IMG/VR virus record: IMGVR_UViG_3300024265_000126 | Span: 1-39,121 of that record | DNA length: 39,121 nt | Source of the DNA: a virus | Strand: one strand, 5' to 3' | Part shown: one piece after another, positions 30,604 through 37,145 of the stretch | How positions within the stretch are numbered: the stretch's first letter is position 1 | Layout: the number at the start of each line of letters is the position of its first letter | The notes under the pieces: generated by a model | Seen by the model: the letters and a program-made list of their open reading frames with translations, nothing else | Databases searched by the model: none | Told to the model about the DNA's origin: nothing | Position numbers and translations under genes: made by a program

Positions 30604-32280
30604 ATGAAACGCCGCCTCTACGTAGGACTCCGAGGACTCGCCGACGGTTCGGCGATCCGCACTGCCGAGTTCGAGGGCCGAGATCATCTAGTCGTCCCGG
30701 TCATCATGATGGTTGGAGATTCAGTCGTCAGACCGCTCGGCTCGACGGGTCCGGAGTTCGTACCGGCTGAGGAACTTGGCGCGCTACCGGCGGCCTGGGA
30801 CGGTGAGCCGGTCATGACGGACCACCCCTCGATCGAGGGCCAGATGGTCTCGGCGAACATCCCGGTCATCCTGGAGACGATGGCTTTTGGACAGTGTTTC
30901 AATACGGCGTTCCGAAACGGGAGCCTACAGACCGAGGCGTGGCTCGACCGCGAGAAGGCGACCGCCCTCGGAGGCGATGCCGAGGTGGTAGTCGAGCGCG
31001 TCCTCGCCGGTGAGATCGTCGAGGTATCCGTGGGCTGCTGGATCACGGCGGTACACGAATCAGGCAAGAGCCCGACCGGTGATAGCTACGATTCGAAATG
31101 GACCGAGATCGCTCCGGACCATCTGGCGCTTTTGCCGGTCGGAACCGAGGGGGCTTGTTCGGTCGAAATGGGCTGCGGGACGCCTCGTGCTGCCCGGTCT
31201 CAGCCCGGTTGGACGCCTCAGAGGGGGATAGCCCCACAAACGCCAGATCGGACGCGCGAGAGAGTTCTACGAGCGGCCGAGGAGGACCCGGATATGAACT
31301 GGAAAAAGCTGATTGGTGTAATGCGCTCCCTCGCGATCCGGAGCAAGCCGGATGACACGGAGGCCCGCGAACAGATCTCGGCATTGACCGTGACTCTTCG
31401 TGCCGCCCTGGACTCGATGAGCGACGGCGATCTGTGGGCCGCGCTCTGGAGAGCGCTCGAAGCCGATGTACCGGCCTTCGACTGGATCGAGGATGTCTTC
31501 TCGGCGGAAGGCCTCGTGGTCTATACGACATGGCCGCCCGACGAGCCGCTGATGACCTGGAGCCGGAGCTTTACGGTTTCTGATTCTGGAGACGTGACTC
31601 TGGGTAGCGATCCAGTGGAAGTAAAAGCTGTGACAAGATTCGAGCCCGTGGCGGCCGAGGGCGGCCAAAGCGAGCCCGACAAAACCAACGGCAACGCGAG
31701 CGAAGGCTGCAATTGCCAAACCCCGGAAGGAGAAACCCCAACCATGAACGATTCGATGAAAGCATTGATCGCTCGGTTGACGGACGGCTCGCTTGTGCGT
31801 TCCCCGTTCTCTGCCGAGTGCGCCGAGAAGCTCGCTGGCTTCGATGAGGAGAAGTTAACGGCCATGGCCGCGAGCTTCGAAGATCCGGAGCCGGTCGTCG
31901 AGCCGAAGGTCGAGCCGGTCGTCGAGCCCGAGCCCAAAGTCGATCCGGCCCCGGTCGTCGACCCGGATGTAGTCCACCTCAGCAAAGCGGAGCATCAGAC
32001 GCTTACCGCTCTTGCGAGTGAGACCGAGGACCGAAACAAGGCGCAGCGAGCGAGCCTCGTCGAGAGTCTCATCAAGAAGACTGGCGACGGTTCCAAGGCG
32101 ACCTTCGAAGCGATGGATCTCAACAGCCTTCGTCAGTTGGCCTCGGATCTCAAGATCAACAAACCGAAGCCCGACTTTTCTCTGAGCCAGCCGGTCGGAG
32201 ATCCGTCGAACGATGGCGATGACATCGCGCCTCCGAAGACGCTGGCCGACGCCGTCAAAGCACGCCGGGCCGTCAACTAG
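30604..32280 (+). CDS. Prohead protease-scaffold fusion
   Basis: The protein has 558 residues. Residues 1-180 are a DUF2213-like head protease: WDGEPVMTDHPS (H74) and EIVEVSVGCWI (S142) are likely catalytic. Residues 230-350 form a second domain (MNWKKLIGVMRSLA, WIEDVFSAEGLVVYTTWP) frequent in such proteases. The rest is an acidic, Pro-Val-Glu-rich and helical scaffold (VEPKVEPVVEPEPKVDPAPV), ending in a Lys-rich tail. It should organise and then clear the procapsid interior before the decoration and capsid genes downstream. Two internal in-frame starts with good ribosome sites (31294 and 31744) could yield shorter scaffold forms. Confidence 0.84.
   Translation: MKRRLYVGLRGLADGSAIRTAEFEGRDHLVVPVIMMVGDSVVRPLGSTGPEFVPAEELGALPAAWDGEPVMTDHPSIEGQMVSANIPVILETMAFGQCFNTAFRNGSLQTEAWLDREKATALGGDAEVVVERVLAGEIVEVSVGCWITAVHESGKSPTGDSYDSKWTEIAPDHLALLPVGTEGACSVEMGCGTPRAARSQPGWTPQRGIAPQTPDRTRERVLRAAEEDPDMNWKKLIGVMRSLAIRSKPDDTEAREQISALTVTLRAALDSMSDGDLWAALWRALEADVPAFDWIEDVFSAEGLVVYTTWPPDEPLMTWSRSFTVSDSGDVTLGSDPVEVKAVTRFEPVAAEGGQSEPDKTNGNASEGCNCQTPEGETPTMNDSMKALIARLTDGSLVRSPFSAECAEKLAGFDEEKLTAMAASFEDPEPVVEPKVEPVVEPEPKVDPAPVVDPDVVHLSKAEHQTLTALASETEDRNKAQRASLVESLIKKTGDGSKATFEAMDLNSLRQLASDLKINKPKPDFSLSQPVGDPSNDGDDIAPPKTLADAVKARRAVN
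31744..32280 (+). CDS. Possible internally started scaffold (Nu3-like)
   Basis: GGAAGGAG lies 11 bases before an in-frame ATG at 31744 (codon 381) that begins MNDSMKALIARLTDGSLVRS, exactly at the start of the scaffold-like region after a low-complexity Gly/Asn linker. The 178-residue product would be scaffold without protease, as lambda Nu3 is to C. A second site, AGGAGG 8 bases before ATG 31294, could start the middle domain. Confidence 0.5.
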   Translation: MNDSMKALIARLTDGSLVRSPFSAECAEKLAGFDEEKLTAMAASFEDPEPVVEPKVEPVVEPEPKVDPAPVVDPDVVHLSKAEHQTLTALASETEDRNKAQRASLVESLIKKTGDGSKATFEAMDLNSLRQLASDLKINKPKPDFSLSQPVGDPSNDGDDIAPPKTLADAVKARRAVN

Positions 32281-32322
32281 GCTCACCAACAAACCAACCA
32301 ACGAAATAGGAGCAATCCAATC

Positions 32323-32781
32323 ATGGCAAGCCAAGTAATTGCCCTTCGGGGCACTCCGATTGTCGACGAGCAGCTCACAGCTTCGGCTGTGTTCACTCCT
32401 GGCGATCTCATCGAGGTCGACACCGGCCAATGGCGTCGTCACGCAAACGCCGGTCTCAACGCCTCGCCTATCTTCGCGCTCGAACGCGACGAACTCGGCG
32501 AGGGCATCGGTTTGGGGACCGCCTCGGCCGTCGACTACGCCGCGAGCGACCGGGTGAAGGCCGGGTTTTTCGCGCCCGGCATGCGCGTCAACGCTTTCAT
32601 CCCGTCCGGTCAGAATGTCTCGATCGGCGACTACCTCGAATCCGCCGGCGACGGAACGCTTCGCGCTCTCGTAACCGATGCCGCGACCGATGACACTCAA
32701 CGAGAGTCAGTCGTCGCGCAGGCGGCCGAGGCCTCCGGAGCCGTTCTGGTCAAGACCCGCGTCAAGGTCTGGATCGTCTAG
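32323..32781 (+). CDS. Capsid decoration protein-like
   Basis: The protein has 152 residues, starting MASQVIALRGTPIVDEQLTA, with AGGAG upstream. The regular short strands (GDLIEVDTGQWRRHAN, NVSIGDYLESAGDGTLRALV) and position between scaffold and major capsid genes match beta-rich head decoration proteins of the DUF2190/lambda D position. Stabilises the expanded capsid by inference. Confidence 0.7.
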   Translation: MASQVIALRGTPIVDEQLTASAVFTPGDLIEVDTGQWRRHANAGLNASPIFALERDELGEGIGLGTASAVDYAASDRVKAGFFAPGMRVNAFIPSGQNVSIGDYLESAGDGTLRALVTDAATDDTQRESVVAQAAEASGAVLVKTRVKVWIV

Positions 32782-32827
32782 CAGCGATTCCGATTCAACA
32801 ACCAAGAAACCCAAGGAGACAATTCAA

Positions 32828-33862
32828 ATGCAGACACAACAAGCACGGGTCGATGGTGGCGCGGCCTTTATGCGTCAGGCGATGTCGAGCGGCCGTTGGG
32901 CTGCCGAGCGCCTTCTCGCCGCGACCAAGGCCGGACGGCACCTGAGCCTGTCCGAACTTCGAACCTGCGACACGCTCCGCAAAGACGAATGGAAGGCATT
33001 CGACGATACGTTGATCGCCGAAGGCGTCATTCGGATTCCCGTTACCTCAATGCTTCTGAGTCGAGGCCTCTCGGTCCCGATTCCGAACGCGCTCGGAAAG
33101 ACTCTTTTCGAGTACGAGAAGATCACCGACATGGAGGCGGCCGTCATTTCGCTTGACGGGCTGGCGCGCGGTGATAGTGACCGTCAGGAGTTCTCGCTCA
33201 GCAGTATTCCGGTGCCGATCATCCACAAGGATTTCAATATCTCGATTCGGACATTGTCGGCTTCTCGTGAGCGCGGCGAGTCACTGGATACCACCCAGGC
33301 CGGTACGGCTGGGCGGCTCGTCACTGAGGAGCTGGAGAACATCCTGATCAACGGCGGCCCGCAGTTCGGCAGTTCAACGATTCCCGGTTTCACGACCGAG
33401 ACCAATCGCAACCAGAGCGTTCACGGCACGAACGGCGTGTGGTCGGACTTCCCGACGAAGACGGGCGCGAACATGATCGCCGATGTTCTGACCGGCAAGA
33501 CGGCCCTCCAGGGAGATCGGTTCTTCGGTCCCTACGGGATCATCCTGCCGGGCAACTACGATGTGGTCATCGACAACGATTTCAAGGCCGACGGTGACCA
33601 GACGATCCGCGACCGGATCCTCAAGATCGACGGCATCGAGGAGATCGTAACGTCAGACCAGATGACAGATGACGAGTGGGTCCTGTTTCAGTTAACCAAA
33701 GACGTGGCCGCGATCCTCGAAGGCGAGGAGCTGCAAACGGTCCAGTGGGATCTCTACGGCGGAATGGCCGTCGCCTTCAAGGCGATGATGATCAAGGTGC
33801 CGTTGATCCGGTCGACCCAGGCCAATCGGTCAGGTATCTTTCACATGGCGGGAACTGCGTAA
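32828..33862 (+). CDS. Major capsid protein, encapsulin-like HK97 type
   Basis: The protein has 344 residues from the ATG at 32828, with AAGGAG upstream; the frame is open further but overlaps the decoration gene. Helical N-arm with DTLRKDEWKAFDDTLI, then IPVPIIHKDFNISIRTLSAS, FGPYGIILPGNYDVVID, and AVAFKAMMIKVPLIRS near the end follow the order of a DUF6260/encapsulin-like HK97-fold capsid. It assembles the icosahedral shell. Confidence 0.86.
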   Translation: MQTQQARVDGGAAFMRQAMSSGRWAAERLLAATKAGRHLSLSELRTCDTLRKDEWKAFDDTLIAEGVIRIPVTSMLLSRGLSVPIPNALGKTLFEYEKITDMEAAVISLDGLARGDSDRQEFSLSSIPVPIIHKDFNISIRTLSASRERGESLDTTQAGTAGRLVTEELENILINGGPQFGSSTIPGFTTETNRNQSVHGTNGVWSDFPTKTGANMIADVLTGKTALQGDRFFGPYGIILPGNYDVVIDNDFKADGDQTIRDRILKIDGIEEIVTSDQMTDDEWVLFQLTKDVAAILEGEELQTVQWDLYGGMAVAFKAMMIKVPLIRSTQANRSGIFHMAGTA

Positions 33863-33893
33863 ACCTCATACTTTCAACAATCGAGGAGGAGGC

Positions 33894-34178
33894 ATGGCCT
33901 ATTTGCTAAAGGCGCTCAAGCCGGGGGGAGCGGAGGAACTGATGCCAGAGTGCGTTCGGATCTTCAAGACTCCTCTCGGCAAGCCCGGAAGCTGGCGACT
34001 CAAGCTGGAGCTCAAGGGAGGCGGAGACCCGCTCCAGATGACCGTCCCGAGCGCCGAGGCGGAGACGGTTTTCATCATGAGCCCACACGGAGACACGATA
34101 GAGATCCTCGGCAAGCGGCCGCAGCATAAAGGTGGGCCGCGCCACCGTAGAGACAGACAGGAACAAAGGAGGCATTGA
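33894..34178 (+). CDS. Hypothetical head-region protein
   Basis: The protein has 94 residues with GAGGAGG before the ATG. The first two thirds are beta-like (SWRLKLELKGGGDPLQMTV), the tail is very basic (KRPQHKGGPRHRRDRQEQ). It lies between the capsid and connector genes. No family recognised. Confidence 0.62.
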   Translation: MAYLLKALKPGGAEELMPECVRIFKTPLGKPGSWRLKLELKGGGDPLQMTVPSAEAETVFIMSPHGDTIEILGKRPQHKGGPRHRRDRQEQRRH

Positions 34179-34179
34179 G

Positions 34180-34587
34180 ATGAGCGAAGACAAAAGGGCG
34201 TACAGGTACACAGGGATAGAGGGCAAGTACCTCACATTTGACGGCAAGCACCACCGGGCTGTGAAGTCGGGCGAGGTCGTTCAGATGACAGACAAGACGG
34301 CCCACAGCTTTCGACCCCGTTTCGAACTGGTCACCGAGTCCGCAGTCGAGACCGATCCAAAGGTGACCGAGATTGCACAGGAGGATGCCGACCTGGCGGA
34401 CGCGAGAACGGAAGCCTCTGCGCTCGTCGCTCGAAACGTCGGCGACGCCACGAACAAGATCAACCGGACAGTCGATGTCGAGCTTCTCGAACTAGCCGAG
34501 GAAGCCGAGAATGAGAAGCCGAAGCCGAGGGCCGGAGTCCTGAGGGCGATCAGTGACCGAATCGAAAAGATACTTTCCGAGGAGTAG
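34180..34587 (+). CDS. Hypothetical head-region protein
   Basis: The protein has 135 residues from the ATG at 34180, with AAGGAGG upstream. An N-terminal beta part (YRYTGIEGKYLTFDGKHHRA, SGEVVQMTDKTA) is typical of small head-associated or neck proteins; an acidic helical C-terminus follows. The function is unknown. Confidence 0.64.
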   Translation: MSEDKRAYRYTGIEGKYLTFDGKHHRAVKSGEVVQMTDKTAHSFRPRFELVTESAVETDPKVTEIAQEDADLADARTEASALVARNVGDATNKINRTVDVELLELAEEAENEKPKPRAGVLRAISDRIEKILSEE

Positions 34588-34593
34588 CGCGCC

Positions 34594-34944
34594 GTGGTCT
34601 ACGACCCGTCCATTCGAACCGATCTGAATTGGGTCCGACTCAAGATCCAAGACACGAATGACTCTCCGAATCTCCAGGATACGGAGATCGACTTTCTGTT
34701 GGGCGAGGAGCCGAACAAGTGGTACGCGGCGGCGGCGGCGCTGGACGCGATCAAGGCGAAGCGCGCGGCGCTCGGCGGCGGACTAGTTGAAAAGAGAGTC
34801 GAAGATCTAGAGCTTCGATTCGGAGGCCAAGACTCCGCCGGAGATGCCATCGATCGACTCATCGAGACTCTGCGGAGAGAGGGAGCGCGGCGATTGGCCG
34901 GTACGTCTCGCTTCCCGTTTCTCCAGACGCTAGGAGATCTCTAG
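34594..34944 (+). CDS. Head-tail adaptor (connector) protein
   Basis: The protein has 116 residues, with a GTG start. DLNWVRLKIQDTNDSPNLQD followed by TEIDFLLGEEPNKWYAAAAALDAI has the pattern of gp6/head-tail adaptor 1 proteins, all-helical rings that join portal to tail. It is followed by a head-closure gene, in usual order. Confidence 0.72.
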   Translation: MVYDPSIRTDLNWVRLKIQDTNDSPNLQDTEIDFLLGEEPNKWYAAAAALDAIKAKRAALGGGLVEKRVEDLELRFGGQDSAGDAIDRLIETLRREGARRLAGTSRFPFLQTLGDL

Positions 34945-34946
34945 TC

Positions 34947-35294
34947 GTGCCCGATGCGATTACGACACTGCTCGAAGACCTCGCTCCGGATACGCTGATC
35001 GCTCAGCCGGGGGCGGAGGATGAGACCGGGACCTTTGTAGCGGCCGGGTCTGCGCTTACTCTGACGAATACCCGCATCAGTGGGAAGCGGCGGATGGTGA
35101 GAGACCAGCTCGGCCGCGAGGTCGTCTCTAGCGTCCATGCGATCGTCCTCGAATTGAACTCGCTCACGGTCGAAGGCTTCCGCTACACGCTCCCATCGAA
35201 CCGTCCGGAGCCGAGAACGAATCTCAAGGCTCTAGCAGTCCGGATCGTGCCGGATGAGAACGGCCCCCATCATGAAGTTGTGGAATTCCCTTAG
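34947..35294 (+). CDS. Head closure/stopper-type protein
   Basis: The protein has 115 residues, with a GTG start two bases after the preceding stop. MVRDQLGREVVSSVHAIVLE, LTVEGFRYTLP and DENGPHHEVVEF are the strand motifs I associate with phage head-closure or stopper proteins. It should seal the head-tail interface. An antisense gene is inserted right after it, before the fibre genes. Confidence 0.72.
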   Translation: MPDAITTLLEDLAPDTLIAQPGAEDETGTFVAAGSALTLTNTRISGKRRMVRDQLGREVVSSVHAIVLELNSLTVEGFRYTLPSNRPEPRTNLKALAVRIVPDENGPHHEVVEFP

Positions 35295-35297
35295 GGA

Positions 35298-35591
35298 TTA
35301 TTCGACATGAGCCCAAGTTTTTCTAGACACGACCTGCTGAGCTGTGTTTCTAGCAATCCCGTATTTTTCCGCAAGGCGGCGGGTACCGAGACCGTAGGAG
35401 CTTCGGTCTTCTCCTGCCTTGAACCTGCCCATCTTGAGAGGTCCTTTGGCGTAGTCAGCGCGGATGGACCGAACGATCTCAGGGGTCAGTTTCTTCGGAT
35501 TCCGAAAGCGCTCAGGGTATTTGCGAGCGCCGTTGCGATCTCCGGTCGGCTCGTGTTGACTTTTCGTAGGGGCTGAATGATGACGGACCAA
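35298..35591 (-). CDS. Small antisense helix-turn-helix protein, homing-nuclease-related
   Basis: The protein has up to 97 residues from a TTG at 35591. DRNGARKYPERFRNPKKLTP, then EIVRSIRADYAKG, and GLGTRRLAEKYGIARNTAQQ followed by VVSRKTWAHV match the C-terminal DNA-binding module of many HNH-type homing nucleases. No nuclease motif is present, so it may be a remnant or a repressor. It is the second leftward gene in an otherwise rightward region and overlaps the next gene's start by 15 bases. Confidence 0.66.
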   Translation of the reverse strand: MVRHHSAPTKSQHEPTGDRNGARKYPERFRNPKKLTPEIVRSIRADYAKGPLKMGRFKAGEDRSSYGLGTRRLAEKYGIARNTAQQVVSRKTWAHVE

Positions 35592-36017
35592 CTCGACCTA
35601 CGAAGAATGAGGACGGCCGGTGATGCGAATGATCTGGAGCCGACCGACGCCGATGATCTGATCGCTCCGCAGATCGTCGAGGCGCATACATTCGTCATCG
35701 GCGACATAGTGCGGAGGGTCGGGCTCGACGCTTATGTGAAGGCTCAGGCCGATACGCTGGCGAACATAGGACGCGGCCTCGCGCTGGTTGTCCATACCAA
35801 CGGACCTACGAAGTACTCCGTCTTGCGCCACGGCAACGTCCACGCCGTCACGATTACGGGGCATGGTCTCGTTGGAGGCTTCGGAACTGATCTGTACCTG
35901 TCGACGACGGTCGCCGGGACTCTAACCGTGACACGATCGCCGGGCCAGAACGTCTACGTCGGATTCATCATCGATACGAATACGATTCAGTGGGAGCCGG
36001 GCTGGACAGTCTTCTAG
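35577..36017 (+). CDS. Virion-associated protein, paralogue of the gene at 22702
   Basis: The protein has 146 residues, starting MMTDQLDLRRMRTAGDANDL. From residue about 40 it aligns closely with the product at 22702-23142 (GDIVRRVG, AQADTLANIGRGL, GGFGTDLYLS, IQWEPGW). A beta-rich fold is likely. It precedes a signal-peptide-bearing fibre protein, as does its paralogue, which suggests duplication of a two-gene unit. Confidence 0.68.
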   Translation: MMTDQLDLRRMRTAGDANDLEPTDADDLIAPQIVEAHTFVIGDIVRRVGLDAYVKAQADTLANIGRGLALVVHTNGPTKYSVLRHGNVHAVTITGHGLVGGFGTDLYLSTTVAGTLTVTRSPGQNVYVGFIIDTNTIQWEPGWTVF

Positions 36018-36039
36018 GAACAACGAAAGGAGCGACACC

Positions 36040-37143
36040 ATGACCAGAAAAACAATTCTCGCGATCTTGGCCGTACTGGCCTTAGGGGTCGCTCCGGCTT
36101 TGGCTCAGCGAACGGGAGTTACGATTACCACGTTCGCTGCGCTTCCGCCAACCTGCACGGATGGGCAGCCGTTCGTGGTGATCGACGCGAACGCCACCTG
36201 TACCGCCGGTTCAGGCGCGAAGCGCTGGTGTATCTGTGAATCCGACGCCTACATACCCGACCCAGCCGGAGCGCCCGGAGTGGACTCTGTCGGGACGGCG
36301 GAACTCGACGATGGGGCCGATACGCCACTGGCCGGTGAGTGGGTGCAGGTTGACCCTGGCGATACGGGCCGATTCAACTACCGCACAGACGCAGAGCTTC
36401 TAACCGACTCTGGGGCTGCGCCGTTAGCTTCGCCAGCGCTTACCGGAGACCCGACCGCGCCGACGCCGTCGGTCAACGACAACGATACGTCGATCGCGAC
36501 GACCGCCTTTGTGCAAGCTGAGACGTTTGCCGGGGACGTGAGCGGAACGATCGGAGCCACCGTTGTCGACGATGTCCAGACCGCGACAACGAACACTGAG
36601 GTTACCGGGGACAGTACGACGCAAGTTGCGAGCACGGCGTTTGTACAACAGGAGATCCGCCTCGCCGAAGACTGGGAGCCGTTCGATTTCTTCATGGACG
36701 GGACCCGTTGCAAACCGCCCGTCGAGGCCACGATTAATTCCGGCGCGGCGATCGGGACGATGGATTGCGACAATCACGCCTCTTCGCAGTTCGAGGGGAA
36801 TCGACGGCTCGATGACTACGGCGGCGGGACGATCGTATTCACGCTGCGGGCGGTTAACGTCAACGCCACGCCGTCCGGGGTTATGGATTGGGATTTCCGG
36901 GCGTCCTGTCGCGGCGACGGCGATGCCATGAACGATACCTGGAGCGCCAACGCGGCGGCGGCAATCACCTTCGCTACGCAGTTCGCCGAGGAGCACGTCT
37001 CGACGGCTGCGGTCACGCCCGACGGATCTTGCGCCGTCGGAGATACGTTGTACTGGCAAGCCATCCTTGACGAGCCCTCGACTACGACGACTCAGATGTC
37101 CGAGGTAGAGATCCTCGGAGTGAGCGCTCGGGAACAGGGATAA
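36040..37143 (+). CDS. Fibre-like secreted virion protein
   Basis: The protein has 367 residues with AAGGAG upstream. A classic signal peptide (MTRKTILAILAVLALGVAPA with LA-Q cleavage) precedes a Cys module (LPPTCTDGQPFVVID...CTAG...WCICES). Then come phage-fibre repeats: SPALTGDPTAPTPSVNDNDT with IATTAFVQAE, and a second VASTAFVQQE. A C-terminal beta domain with spaced Cys follows. SPALTGxPTAP and xxTTAFV repeats are common in tail fibres. A Sec signal on such a protein is unusual. Confidence 0.74.
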   Translation: MTRKTILAILAVLALGVAPALAQRTGVTITTFAALPPTCTDGQPFVVIDANATCTAGSGAKRWCICESDAYIPDPAGAPGVDSVGTAELDDGADTPLAGEWVQVDPGDTGRFNYRTDAELLTDSGAAPLASPALTGDPTAPTPSVNDNDTSIATTAFVQAETFAGDVSGTIGATVVDDVQTATTNTEVTGDSTTQVASTAFVQQEIRLAEDWEPFDFFMDGTRCKPPVEATINSGAAIGTMDCDNHASSQFEGNRRLDDYGGGTIVFTLRAVNVNATPSGVMDWDFRASCRGDGDAMNDTWSANAAAAITFATQFAEEHVSTAAVTPDGSCAVGDTLYWQAILDEPSTTTTQMSEVEILGVSAREQG

Positions 37144-37145
37144 TT

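Noticed and set aside
31855-32700. Long minus-strand frame (281 codons) opposite scaffold and decoration genes
   Set aside because: It runs across two well-supported sense genes and has only Arg/Asp/Gly shadow composition with no motif.
36424-37059. Minus-strand frame of 211 codons opposite the fibre gene
   Set aside because: It is an Arg/Asp/Gly-rich shadow. The sense protein has fibre repeats and a signal peptide.
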